Shown here one piece after another: positions 44,199 through 53,564 of a stretch of 64,000 nucleotides of DNA. The first letter of the stretch is position 1. The number at the start of each line of letters is the position of its first letter. Origin of the DNA: Leptospira paudalimensis (lineage in GTDB: Bacteria > Spirochaetota > Leptospiria > Leptospirales > Leptospiraceae); the NCBI RefSeq assembly GCF_026151345.1, contig NZ_JAMQPR010000001.1, positions 231 through 64,230 on the forward strand, given 5' to 3'. The position numbers were made by a program, and so were the translations under genes. The notes under the pieces were generated by a model that ran no database searches, was not told the DNA's origin, and saw nothing but the letters and a program-made list of their open reading frames with translations.

Positions 44199-44861
44199 AT
44201 GCGATCATTCATTTGGGAATTTCCATTAACCGCTAGTTTCGCATTATTTTTATTCTTATTGTATCCAATTGTTTCCATTTTTACGCCAAACTTGGTTACG
44301 GAATATTTCATAGCTACCCCAGGTGAATTCGAACCTATTAATTGGATATTATCCACTTTTTTTCATGGATCTGGAGCCCATCTATTATCTAATTTATTTT
44401 TCTTATTATTACTGGGAAGGGTGGTAGAGAAACGAGTTGGTAAAACAAGATGGTTATTGTTTTATTTTATGGCAGGACTCCTTTCAGTGTTAGGCGATGG
44501 ATTTGTGCGAGGGATTATTTTAGGAGATAAAACACCGATTGTTGGTGCAAGTGGTTCGATTTCTGGGCTTGCTTCTGCGGCAACATTGTTATCGCCATTT
44601 CGATTTCCAATTTCCAAAACCAAGTCGATTCCATTTCCAGTATTTTTATTTGGTTGGATGATGGTTTACTCCGATGTGACCAATGTTTTTGCAAGAGATA
44701 ATGTGGCTCATTGGGCACACTTAGGTGGTTTTTTCTCAGTATTTGTGACAAGTTATTTATTAGGGGAAAAAGAAAGGCAAGAAATCAGACAAGGCTTTCT
44801 TCTCAACTTTACCTTTTTTACATTGACTATCATTCTTCTATTTTTTATCAACAATAGGTAA
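44199..44861 (+). CDS. Rhomboid family serine protease
   Basis: 220 residues with six or seven membrane helices. STFFHGSGAHLLSNLFF has the HxxxN pattern, VGASGSISGL holds the catalytic Ser in GASG, and the second His is in WAHLGGF. It should cut membrane-anchored substrates; the co-encoded anchored proteins (helical exported protein, nitrilase-fold protein) are candidates. Its stop shares a base with the ATG of the next gene (TAATG). Confidence 0.9.
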   Translation: MRSFIWEFPLTASFALFLFLLYPIVSIFTPNLVTEYFIATPGEFEPINWILSTFFHGSGAHLLSNLFFLLLLGRVVEKRVGKTRWLLFYFMAGLLSVLGDGFVRGIILGDKTPIVGASGSISGLASAATLLSPFRFPISKTKSIPFPVFLFGWMMVYSDVTNVFARDNVAHWAHLGGFFSVFVTSYLLGEKERQEIRQGFLLNFTFFTLTIILLFFINNR

Positions 44862-46303
44862 TGAATCTAAAATTTAGAGCAAAGGATTATCTCTCCAGTG
44901 ACTCCTTTGAATCAGCTGAATACGAATACATAGGCAATCAAAAAGACGGATGGGAAATCAAACGAAATGGTGAACCCTACCTTCAATTAGGTCCAGGTTA
45001 CATTCCATTAAAAACTATCTCATGTGGTGTTTGTTCCACCGATATCGATCGGAGATTTTTACCGTTTCCTCTCCCACAAATCATCGGTCACGAGGTCTTA
45101 GCAGAAGGTCTCGAAGAAAACCAAGGCAAACAATTCGTAGTTGAGATCAATGACACTTACGAAGCCCGTGGTGATAAAGAGCCAGATTTATTTTGTAAGG
45201 AAGGAATTCCAACACACTCACCAGAACGAAGGGTTTTAGGAATCGATCGATTGCCTGGTGGATTTGGACCTTATATCCTCGCTCCTGTAAATGCAGCCAT
45301 CAATTTAGAAGGAGTTTCTCCAAAAGCGGCTGTCCTAATGGAACCTTTTGCTGCTGCCTTACAAGCCATCATAGCTTCTCCTCCGAAAAAAGGAGACCAG
45401 GTTGCCGTTTTAGGCCCTAGACGTTTGGGGAGTTTGATCCTTGCAGCACTTTCATCTTACCGCAAATCCAATCAATCAGATTTTCGCATAACGGCAATTA
45501 CGCGCCATGACCATTTGGTCAAATTATCAAAAGAAATGGGTGCAGATGATGTGATTGATCTTCGCATAACAAATGTTGAAAATTTAAAAAACAAATTTGA
45601 CATTGTATATGATACTACATCTACACCTTCTGGATTTGAATCTGCCATCCAAATTGCTAAAAGAGAAGTCCACTTAAAAACGACAAATGGGCAACAAATG
45701 GCAGGGATAAATCATTTAACAGAACTTGTGGTAGATGAATTGTCCATTCTCCCATTTTCAGAACAGAATACAAAATTCCATTGGCAAAAAGAAACAAGAA
45801 CCAACAAAAATATTTTTGTTTTCGAGAACGTTGCGGAAGAAATTAAAACCAAACTGAAACAAGATTTTACTGTCTATATAGGGAATGAAAAAACGGCTGA
45901 AACAATTTTATCATCTAATGATTTTTCTGGCCATTTGCCAAGATTCGATGTGGTAGTAGTATCAAACCCGAACGAAATTGGATTTGCCATTCGACCAAAC
46001 CCAAATCATGAAAATTCTTTGGTACGACCAAGAGGAGTGATCCTTGTAGATACTACCAATACCAAACTATGGCCTGCCGATCAAAGTTTGGTAGGTGAAT
46101 TTTTTAAAGAGGGAAAAGAGATTCATAGTTCGCGTTGTGGTGATTTCCATATGGCGATATCATTATTACGAGAGAATCCAGAAATTACCAAATCATTAGA
46201 GACAAACTTAATTTCACATCGATACCCAGCTGACAAATTGGAAGAAGCATATAACAAAGCAAAAGATCCATCGAGTGTAAAGGTAGTTGTTGATTTCCAA
46301 TAA
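44861..46303 (+). CDS. Enlarged medium-chain dehydrogenase (MDR) protein
   Basis: 480 residues, about 140 more than typical MDR enzymes. ISCGVCSTD (Cys55/Cys58) and IIGHEV (His77, Glu78) form the catalytic zinc site, but the four-Cys structural zinc lobe is missing and replaced by an FCKEG segment. AVLGPRRLGSLILAAL is the nucleotide motif. Extra residues at about 270-400 insert between the Rossmann fold and the C-terminus. Likely oxidises an alcohol or sugar. It precedes the SAHH-like gene by 4 bp. Confidence 0.85.
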   Translation: MNLKFRAKDYLSSDSFESAEYEYIGNQKDGWEIKRNGEPYLQLGPGYIPLKTISCGVCSTDIDRRFLPFPLPQIIGHEVLAEGLEENQGKQFVVEINDTYEARGDKEPDLFCKEGIPTHSPERRVLGIDRLPGGFGPYILAPVNAAINLEGVSPKAAVLMEPFAAALQAIIASPPKKGDQVAVLGPRRLGSLILAALSSYRKSNQSDFRITAITRHDHLVKLSKEMGADDVIDLRITNVENLKNKFDIVYDTTSTPSGFESAIQIAKREVHLKTTNGQQMAGINHLTELVVDELSILPFSEQNTKFHWQKETRTNKNIFVFENVAEEIKTKLKQDFTVYIGNEKTAETILSSNDFSGHLPRFDVVVVSNPNEIGFAIRPNPNHENSLVRPRGVILVDTTNTKLWPADQSLVGEFFKEGKEIHSSRCGDFHMAISLLRENPEITKSLETNLISHRYPADKLEEAYNKAKDPSSVKVVVDFQ

Positions 46304-46307
46304 CCAT

Positions 46308-48758
46308 ATGACTTCAGAAAAAAATATAAAAACATCTCTCGGGCCAACCCTTCATCAAGTCGATGAAGGGTTATGGGAAATTGACTTAACCAATCTTCGG
46401 ATTTTTTTTGGACTTTCCATTCTGTCACGGACGATTGGCGAGGAAATTGGAAACTTATTACAATCGTTACCAGGTGATTTAGCATTCACTTATAAAATTA
46501 ATCCAAATATCAATCATGAATTAGTGGATATGCATATCCAACATGTTCAAGTATTTGCAAGAGCTGGAATTTTAAAAGACTGGGTATTATTCAGAGAAGA
46601 ATTTGAAGAAAATTTACGATTTGTATTTGGGTCATTCCAACAACAATCGATCGCGAAAAAAATACACCCAGAGTTTTACGGTGAAGATCCAAATAGAAAT
46701 TCTACTATAGCGTTATTATTCCCATTTGATACTGATTTTGTTCATCCATCTGGATACTATATATTGATGGAAAGAGTACAAAGTCAAAATAGGATCGGAG
46801 ATTTCTTTCTTCGCATAACAATTGATTCACGAGAAGATGGGTGTTTAAATTTGAAAAATATCCCTCACGAAGTGGTAAGTGACGTACATTCTAGGACGTA
46901 TATAGCTGGTGCATCGAAGATAAGTGAATCTCTGAGTAATGGAATTATCAATGTTGCTCAGAAAGGAGAAACTTTTTACGAAGAAGAAAATAGCCATTTT
47001 AGTAAGGTCTTTTCGCAAATCGAAAAAACACCTCTTGGAAAATTATCCAATATTAATTTTTATTGGGAAGAACAATATCGTAATTTCATTTTAAGTTCTG
47101 ATCCAAGTGTTTCATTATCTATCCTGAAAAAACTCTTTTTACTTTTAGAAGATTCATCAGCTTCAAAAAAAATAAAAGAAGGAAATACCTTAAGAGCAAT
47201 CATCGGCAAAACATCTATCTATGTCGATCTCTCTAGACTCGATAGAGTATTAAACTTTAGCTTTAATCAAAAAAGGACATTAGTAGATCCTAATTTCTAT
47301 TTAAAGAGAATGCCTATACTTGAAACCATTGCAAATAACAAAGGTCACAAATTTTCATTTGAAGGCATACATATTTTTCTCATTCACCACATAACGTCTG
47401 AAATCATTTCCTTAATTGAAACCTTCAGAAGATTGAAGGCGAATTCGTTAAATGTTGCGTTTGTAAAGTATGGTGGAAATATTCCTCCAGTTTACTTAGA
47501 TATTTTATTAGATATTCCGACTGAAACGTTTTACATGGCGGGATTAGAATTTAAGCTCACGAAAAATAATACACCTTATTATGGTGTCTCACCTCTTTAC
47601 AGTGATTTTGAGATTCATGCAAATTTTCGGCATAAATTGGAAGAGGCGAAGTTAGGTTTTTTCGATGCTATGCGAAGATTGTCTACTTATTTGTTTCTAA
47701 ATCAATTATTACAACTTGTTGAGAAGAAAGAAAAAATCATTTTGATTGAAGATGGTGGTTATGTTGCTCCAGTTCTTAATGAATTTGCATTAAATGATGT
47801 TACATTAGGAGAAGTTCTTTCTGAATTTTGGGTCGAAGGAAAAAACAAATCATTACTTGATAGAAAATTTTCGGAAATTTTAAAAGAACATGTGATTGGA
47901 TCAGTGGAGCATACCAGAAATGGTTTCGACAGACTCACTAAAATTAAAGAGGAGAGAAAATCACTTGTTTTACCTGCTTATTCAATTGCAGTTTCTAAAG
48001 AAAAAACTTTGGAAGAATCCAAAGAAGTAGCACGTTCCATTATTAACGCAATTGAAAATACTTTACATGGAATCGGTAAAGTATTATCAAAAAGAAAAAT
48101 ACTCATCCTTGGAGCAAAAGGTAATATTGGCGGATTTTTAAAGAAATATCTAATTGGTGGTTCATTACATGAATCAAACTTAAATGTTTTGGAAGTTGAT
48201 AGAAAATTTGAAATTGAATCAACATATGTTAAAAAATCATTTCAAGCAATTACTGAGACAGAATTTTCTAAAATCGATTTGGTCATTGGTGTAACTGGTG
48301 AGTCTATTTTACAACCTAAAGACTTTGAAACTTGGATATTGGAAAGTGAACACAAACAGTTGTTCTTAGCTTCAGGATCGACAAAAACAATTGAGTTTGC
48401 AAACTTCATTCAATGGACAAATGAATTAAATACGATTGAAAAACCTAAATTAAAAGATAAAGATCTTTCTATTACATTCCAACGTATATTGGATCCACAA
48501 ACACAAATGGATTTAGGTTCAAAAATTGTTTTTAAAATTCCTGAGATGAACTTAGAAAAAGAAATATACCTAATCAGTGATGGAAGTCCTGTTAACTTTT
48601 TATTTTTTGGTGTACCAACAGAATCTATGGATCCGATTATTTCGCAATTAGCAAGTGTATCCTTAGGAATGGTTAACCAATACAAAACAAAAAAACTTCC
48701 ATCTCCGGAGTTATATGCAGTTGATCATCAAATTGATATTTGGGGAAATTTATTGTGA
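46308..48758 (+). CDS. Large protein with adenosylhomocysteinase-like C-terminal half
   Basis: 816 residues from ATG 46308. The first about 400 residues match no family I recognise and are mixed alpha/beta. From about 430 it resembles S-adenosylhomocysteine hydrolase: [23 protein letters not shown] (compare SAHH GVVEETTTG) and a Rossmann NAD motif [12 protein letters not shown] at about 598-609. The substrate Asp-Asp and Lys-Asp pairs typical of SAHH are not obvious, so another reaction is likely. It overlaps the Nudix gene by 4 bp (GTGA). Confidence 0.78.
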   Translation: MTSEKNIKTSLGPTLHQVDEGLWEIDLTNLRIFFGLSILSRTIGEEIGNLLQSLPGDLAFTYKINPNINHELVDMHIQHVQVFARAGILKDWVLFREEFEENLRFVFGSFQQQSIAKKIHPEFYGEDPNRNSTIALLFPFDTDFVHPSGYYILMERVQSQNRIGDFFLRITIDSREDGCLNLKNIPHEVVSDVHSRTYIAGASKISESLSNGIINVAQKGETFYEEENSHFSKVFSQIEKTPLGKLSNINFYWEEQYRNFILSSDPSVSLSILKKLFLLLEDSSASKKIKEGNTLRAIIGKTSIYVDLSRLDRVLNFSFNQKRTLVDPNFYLKRMPILETIANNKGHKFSFEGIHIFLIHHITSEIISLIETFRRLKANSLNVAFVKYGGNIPPVYLDILLDIPTETFYMAGLEFKLTKNNTPYYGVSPLYSDFEIHANFRHKLEEAKLGFFDAMRRLSTYLFLNQLLQLVEKKEKIILIEDGGYVAPVLNEFALNDVTLGEVLSEFWVEGKNKSLLDRKFSEILKEHVIGSVEHTRNGFDRLTKIKEERKSLVLPAYSIAVSKEKTLEESKEVARSIINAIENTLHGIGKVLSKRKILILGAKGNIGGFLKKYLIGGSLHESNLNVLEVDRKFEIESTYVKKSFQAITETEFSKIDLVIGVTGESILQPKDFETWILESEHKQLFLASGSTKTIEFANFIQWTNELNTIEKPKLKDKDLSITFQRILDPQTQMDLGSKIVFKIPEMNLEKEIYLISDGSPVNFLFFGVPTESMDPIISQLASVSLGMVNQYKTKKLPSPELYAVDHQIDIWGNLL

Positions 48759-49177
48759 GTAAACACGGTTTTTTTCAAATTACCCAAAAGCTCTTTTTAA
48801 GAGACGGAAATTCGTTATTAGTATTACGAGATCAGAAATCTGGTCACGGTGACCTCCCTGGCGGAAGGATGAATGAAGACGAATTTTTCGAAGACTGGAT
48901 GGAAAGTGTATACCGAGAAATTAACGAAGAATTGGGTGAAAGTATAAAAATTGAAGTAAACCCAAGACCAATTTTTGTTCATAAACATATGGTTAATGAA
49001 GGAAATTTCCCTTGTATCATTATTGCATATGAGGCTAAATTAATACAAGGGAACGTTCAATTATCAGACGAACATGATTATATGGAATGGGTAAACATTC
49101 ACTCATTTGATCCCAAAACACTTTTTTCGGAGTATATGTTGGATGCTGTCCAACTTTATTTAAATCAATATGCATAA
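48755..49177 (+). CDS. Nudix hydrolase with a variant Nudix box
   Basis: 140 residues starting at GTG overlapping the upstream stop, with GGGGAAA 8 bases upstream. The Nudix box is GGRMNEDE, then ten residues, then [10 protein letters not shown]; canonical boxes have seven residues between the Glu and Arg-Glu, so this one has a three-residue insertion. Catalytic Glu residues remain. It may act on a nucleotide sugar or similar made by the operon. Overlaps the next gene by 8 bp. Confidence 0.85.
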   Translation: MSKHGFFQITQKLFLRDGNSLLVLRDQKSGHGDLPGGRMNEDEFFEDWMESVYREINEELGESIKIEVNPRPIFVHKHMVNEGNFPCIIIAYEAKLIQGNVQLSDEHDYMEWVNIHSFDPKTLFSEYMLDAVQLYLNQYA

Positions 49178-50321
49178 TCTTTATGTGCCTCCTTATAAAA
49201 TATTATTATTTATCGTTCTCTTTGGAATCGGATATGCTTCTGCAACTTTCATAAAAGAACATGATACGAATCTTCCAATTCCAAAATTAGAAGCACCTAA
49301 AACAGACTTTAGTTTTAATTTTGATCTTAAATTTGATTTTAACTTTAGCAAACCTGAAGTGGATGAAGAAATTCAAAAACCAGAAAAATCATGGAATGAT
49401 GTAACCATTCAAACGAATGGAACGGATCGAAAGTATGGTAATTTAGTCGGAATACAGTTAGTATTAAAACCAGAAGACTATGTAAAAGAAGAATGGTGGC
49501 GTGAAAGAATCGAAGAAACGTTAATCAAAGGGAAATCTTCTGGGATTTTTGATCGCAAAACTATCGTTATCTTTCCTGAACATTTGGGATCGGGCCTAGT
49601 TTTTCTAAACGAAAAATCTAAGTTCCTTAGTTCTGACACTTTGGAAGAAGCTCTTAAAACAAAAGGTGAAAATTTTACGATAAAAGACTTACTATTATCC
49701 AAAGCTGAATTGATGTCAGAAGTGTATGTCAGAACATTTTCGAACTTAGCAAAAGAATTTAATGTCCCTATTCTAGGCGGAACGATTGTCCTTCCAAATC
49801 CAAAAATTGTAAAAGGTAACTTAGTATTAGATCCAAATGGCCCTCTTTACAATGTTGCTATTCCATTTTCGGCAGATGGAAAATTGATGGAACCGATTGT
49901 GAAAAAATCCATTCTTACAGAAGAGGAACTCAAAGTATATTCTGCTGGAGAAACTAACCAAGAGCGCATTTGGATTGTTCCAGGTTGGAAGGTGGCTATC
50001 TTTATTGGACAAGATGTTTTCGAATCTAGTTTGTATAGTCGGCTAAGTGGAAAAGCTATTGATGGATTAATTTCTCCATCAGCTGTGTTTCCGAATATGA
50101 AGTGGTCAGATAAAGATTTATCAGATTCGAATATTTGGAAACAAGAGGGGATGCCTAAGTACATCAAATCGACACGCGCGCAAGATTTGGTCCAAGTGTT
50201 TCTATCTGGGCATTTATTTGAAAATCACTGGAATGGAAAAACATTCAATTTGAGAGATTTTACTTTTGAAGACCAAGCGATTTCGGTAGAAAGCCCTACA
50301 ATCTTAAATTTGTACTTTTAA
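49170..50321 (+). CDS. Membrane-anchored nitrilase-fold protein lacking the catalytic Cys
   Basis: 383 residues: N-terminal membrane helix (10-28), Asp/Phe/Lys spacer (45-60), then a carbon-nitrogen hydrolase fold. The Glu (PE at 136-137) and Lys (KK at 245-246) positions are present. At the cysteine site the sequence is FIGQDVFES, so Gly280 replaces Cys, and the whole protein contains no Cys. The nucleophile is therefore absent. It probably binds a ligand or serves as scaffold. Last gene of the six-gene operon. Confidence 0.8.
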   Translation: MHNLYVPPYKILLFIVLFGIGYASATFIKEHDTNLPIPKLEAPKTDFSFNFDLKFDFNFSKPEVDEEIQKPEKSWNDVTIQTNGTDRKYGNLVGIQLVLKPEDYVKEEWWRERIEETLIKGKSSGIFDRKTIVIFPEHLGSGLVFLNEKSKFLSSDTLEEALKTKGENFTIKDLLLSKAELMSEVYVRTFSNLAKEFNVPILGGTIVLPNPKIVKGNLVLDPNGPLYNVAIPFSADGKLMEPIVKKSILTEEELKVYSAGETNQERIWIVPGWKVAIFIGQDVFESSLYSRLSGKAIDGLISPSAVFPNMKWSDKDLSDSNIWKQEGMPKYIKSTRAQDLVQVFLSGHLFENHWNGKTFNLRDFTFEDQAISVESPTILNLYF

Positions 50322-50420
50322 AAATAGATTCACAATCGATAAAATTTGAGATTTTAATTTTAGCTTTTCCATTAAAATCCGTTTGACAGGGCACCGAATT
50401 CACAAAAAATTTTCAGAGTT

Positions 50421-50618
50421 ATGCCACAGAAGTCCCTTCCGAAAAACGAATTCTACGTAAAATGCCCATTGTATGCGAAAGGCCTTTCTGTATGTCCAAG
50501 TTCGAAGGATCGTTTACAATCGGAAGATCTGAGTCGTTTGACATCTCATTGTGTTCAGGATCTATATAAGGCTTGTGATATTTTTTCAGCTAAAAAAGAG
50601 AAAGACCAAGCGGCTTAA
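50421..50618 (+). CDS. Small four-cysteine protein
   Basis: 65 residues with Cys at KCPLY, VCPSS, HCVQD and ACDIF. The pattern CPLYAKGLSVCPSS followed by two helix-borne Cys suggests a metal or Fe-S site or two disulfides. No signal peptide. It is small but has a coherent sequence and a preceding AT-rich region. The stop overlaps the convergent gene by 4 bp. Not recognised. Confidence 0.6.
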   Translation: MPQKSLPKNEFYVKCPLYAKGLSVCPSSKDRLQSEDLSRLTSHCVQDLYKACDIFSAKKEKDQAA

Positions 50619-51742
50619 CCGTCGTTCAGTTTCCTCACCTTTTTAAAATATTCATAAACTTTCCAGTCTTCTTCGCTAAACGTTAAATCATCTAACACAA
50701 GTTCACCACGTATACTTTCGTATACGATTTTATCCCCAGCAACTCCCCATAACCGATCTAAAAAAAATGGGAAATGTTCCTTTTTACCAGTTACTTTCCA
50801 TTTCATCGGTTGGTTCGGTTCATTTTGGTTGGTAGTAATGAATTCATCCTTACCTGTAAGTCGCCATGAATAAGCTTCTCTAGTTACAATTGCAATTCCA
50901 CGATTGATAGAAGGTGATCTACCTTGTTGGTAGTTCACTTCCTTTAAATACAAGTCTCCAATTTTCCCACCAACTACATATCCTGAATTACCATTGTTAT
51001 AATAAAATTTTGGTAGGACGATGTCCTTTGAGAGTAAAGAAACTTTTTTTGATTCGATGTTTAGAAAGAAAAGATGATAAGCTCCACCTACACCTGACCA
51101 AACTAAGTATTCATTTCCAATAGGAGATATATGATATTGTATTTTTAATTTTGGATAAGGAGAAGGAAACAAATCACTGGAAAGGAATTTTTCGGGTTTT
51201 GAATTTTTCCCAGTTTTTTCTACAAAGAGCTGATTTTCAAAAAAATAAAATATTAAATCTCCCGAATTCGAAATTGCCATACCTGTTTTACATGGAATAT
51301 GAACGATTGATTCATGTTCTAATGAAGAATCCAAAGTTGAATATCCAAACAAAGCACAACCACCATATTGTTTTAATGGATATTGAACAACAACATAATT
51401 TCCGTTAGCTGATAGTTGAATGGAATCTGGTCGAAGTTTTAGTTCAATTGAATTCCGATTATCATTCACCAAATCTTTGAAATAAAGCGTTTTGTTTTCG
51501 GTCCATACGATTTTGGTTCGATCTTCTGATAATGCAAAGAGGCGGGGTTGGTTTGGTTTATTTTTAGAAAGAATTTCTGCGTTGGATCGATTGGCTGACA
51601 AACGATCTTGTAATAACACTAAAGCTTTTTCGTATTTTTCTTTTGAGATTAAGTCTTCAATTTCCGAGACTAACGATTCGTGTTTTGATTGGCAATAACT
51701 GAAATTAAAAAAAGTAAGAATTATGATGAAATAAAATTTCAC
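50615..51742 (-). CDS. Putative beta-propeller-like lipoprotein
   Basis: 375 residues. Short signal with lipobox FNFSYC (Cys18). Residues 22-60 form a helical TPR-like stretch (VSEIEDLISKEKYEKALVLL), then a beta-rich region with repeated blade-like patterns (LFALSEDRTKIVWTENKTLYF, AISNSGDLIFYFF, ISPIGNEYLVWSG) resembling TolB/WD-type propellers. Function unknown. The start overlaps the end of the EcsC-like gene by 4 bp. Confidence 0.74.
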   Translation of the reverse strand: MKFYFIIILTFFNFSYCQSKHESLVSEIEDLISKEKYEKALVLLQDRLSANRSNAEILSKNKPNQPRLFALSEDRTKIVWTENKTLYFKDLVNDNRNSIELKLRPDSIQLSANGNYVVVQYPLKQYGGCALFGYSTLDSSLEHESIVHIPCKTGMAISNSGDLIFYFFENQLFVEKTGKNSKPEKFLSSDLFPSPYPKLKIQYHISPIGNEYLVWSGVGGAYHLFFLNIESKKVSLLSKDIVLPKFYYNNGNSGYVVGGKIGDLYLKEVNYQQGRSPSINRGIAIVTREAYSWRLTGKDEFITTNQNEPNQPMKWKVTGKKEHFPFFLDRLWGVAGDKIVYESIRGELVLDDLTFSEEDWKVYEYFKKVRKLNDG

Positions 51743-52359
51743 TGAGACTCCAACATTTCTCGGATTTCATCCGAGTGAATTTCCTTTGAGAAAAGTTCCA
51801 TCGCTGTTTTCCCAACTCTTTTTGTATCATAATAGGCAAATGTTCCAGTGACTACGGCTCCACCGATTGGCACCCAACGAGCAAACTGTTTTCGGATGAT
51901 CGATTTAGAAATCATGATTCCTAACTTTTCGAGTACTGTTTGAAATACTCTAACGGTTGTTGGGCGAATCAAAATTTTAAAACTTGATTCCTCGATAATT
52001 TTGCGAAAAACGTGAGCTCCTCCATGTTTGAATAAACAATAAAGAAGAAGTTCTTTTGTCACCTGAACTTCCTTTCCATACAGAGCTGCAATGTCCATGA
52101 TGAGATGGCCTTGGATCCGGTAGACCATTAAGAGTTCTGGTAGAATGCTGAGTATTCCAAGAGGGCCTGGGGGTAGGGAACAAGTAGCACTAATGAGTCC
52201 CGATTTAAAAGAAGCATTCTGAACAAGCTCATTCAATAATTCCTCGGGAGGTTGGATTGTGGGAGCATAGGGACTACGATAATCCTCAAAACCTGCGAAT
52301 AATTCGATGAGGCCTTCTAAAAATCCATTGGATTTGCCCTGAGATGGTAGTTCGTTCAC
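51739..52359 (-). CDS. EcsC-like protein
   Basis: 206 residues with hydrophobic helices. The segment LPPGPLGILSILPELLMVYRIQGHLIMDIAALYG fits the EcsC family (short form: SILPELLMVYRIQGHLI). A second hydrophobic stretch lies at WVPIGGAVVTGTFAYYD. EcsC proteins are membrane-linked with unsettled function. It is divergent from prfA by 67 bp and coupled to the lipoprotein by a 4-bp overlap. Confidence 0.75.
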   Translation of the reverse strand: MNELPSQGKSNGFLEGLIELFAGFEDYRSPYAPTIQPPEELLNELVQNASFKSGLISATCSLPPGPLGILSILPELLMVYRIQGHLIMDIAALYGKEVQVTKELLLYCLFKHGGAHVFRKIIEESSFKILIRPTTVRVFQTVLEKLGIMISKSIIRKQFARWVPIGGAVVTGTFAYYDTKRVGKTAMELFSKEIHSDEIREMLESQ

Positions 52360-52426
52360 GGGTTTCTTAAATCCTCGTTAGATTTTGGTTTATCAAAAAC
52401 AGGCATTCTGTATCCTTTCCATAGAC

Positions 52427-53488
52427 ATGATAGATAGATTGAAAAAAATTCAAGAAAAATACCTGCGTATCGAGGATGAGCTCGCCAAGGCCACCGCTTC
52501 GGATACTTTGAAGAATCTATCGAAAGAAAGATCTCGCCTAACGCCTGTATATACAAAAGCAGATGAATATTTAAGAATTACAAAAGACTGCCAAGATGCA
52601 AAATCATTATTAGAATCCGAAAATGATCCAGATATGCATTCTATGCTAAAATCAGAGATTGAGGAAGGGGAAAAAAAATTAGAGGAACTTGCAAAAGAAC
52701 TCGAAATTATGTTATTACCTCCCGATCCAAACTCTGGAAAAAGTATCCTTGTCGAAATCCGTGCTGGAACGGGTGGGGAAGAATCAGGATTATTTTGTGC
52801 AGATTTGTTTCGTATGTACAACAAATATGCAGATAAAAAAGGCCTTCGTGCAGAAATCATTGATATGAGCCCGACTGGTATTGGTGGTTATAAAGAAATC
52901 GTATTTTCATTGGATGATGATAGGGCATATGATTTATTTAAATTTGAATCGGGAACACACCGTGTGCAACGAATTCCTGAAACAGAATCAGGCGGAAGGA
53001 TCCATACTTCTGCTGTAACTGTTGCCATTCTTCCCGAAGCAGAAGAGAAAGAAGTTGAGATTAGAGAAAGTGACCTTCGAATCGACGTTTATCGTTCGTC
53101 AGGTGCAGGTGGTCAGCACGTTAACACAACAGATTCTGCTGTTAGGATCACACACATACCAACTGGAATTGTTGTCGCTTCACAAGAAGAACGTTCTCAA
53201 ATTAAAAACCGTGATAAAGCAATGCGTGTTTTACGTGCAAGGATTGTCGATCAAATGGCTGAGACCGCCAAACAAAGTGCAGATGCTTTAAAAAAAGCAC
53301 AGGTTGGATCGGGTGATAGGTCTGAACGCATTCGGACATATAATTTTCCACAAGGACGTTGTACAGACCATAGGATTGGATTTACGAGTCATAATCTCCC
53401 TGCCATTATGGAAGGGGATTTGGATGAATTAATCGATGCGTTAATCCAAGAAGATCGGTCTAAAAGATTAGCGGAAGCCAAGGCATAA
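52427..53488 (+). CDS. prfA: Peptide chain release factor 1
   Basis: 353 residues from ATG 52427, the usual RF1 length. GAGGQHVN supplies the GGQ motif that hydrolyses peptidyl-tRNA. The codon-reading loop is [16 protein letters not shown], with PET in the PxT position expected for UAA/UAG recognition. The frame is open to 52385, but the family start is at 52427. prmC is not adjacent. Confidence 0.95.
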   Translation: MIDRLKKIQEKYLRIEDELAKATASDTLKNLSKERSRLTPVYTKADEYLRITKDCQDAKSLLESENDPDMHSMLKSEIEEGEKKLEELAKELEIMLLPPDPNSGKSILVEIRAGTGGEESGLFCADLFRMYNKYADKKGLRAEIIDMSPTGIGGYKEIVFSLDDDRAYDLFKFESGTHRVQRIPETESGGRIHTSAVTVAILPEAEEKEVEIRESDLRIDVYRSSGAGGQHVNTTDSAVRITHIPTGIVVASQEERSQIKNRDKAMRVLRARIVDQMAETAKQSADALKKAQVGSGDRSERIRTYNFPQGRCTDHRIGFTSHNLPAIMEGDLDELIDALIQEDRSKRLAEAKA

Positions 53489-53564
53489 AAAAAGTTTTTT
53501 TCTCACAGATTTCGATTGAATGATCTGCCTTGGTTGTTATTCCTAATGGTAAGGTAATGGTTTC

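Noticed and set aside
41640..46303. The two MDR dehydrogenases as tandem duplicates
   Set aside because: Opposite strands, different zinc lobes and sizes (345 and 480 residues); not a recent duplication.
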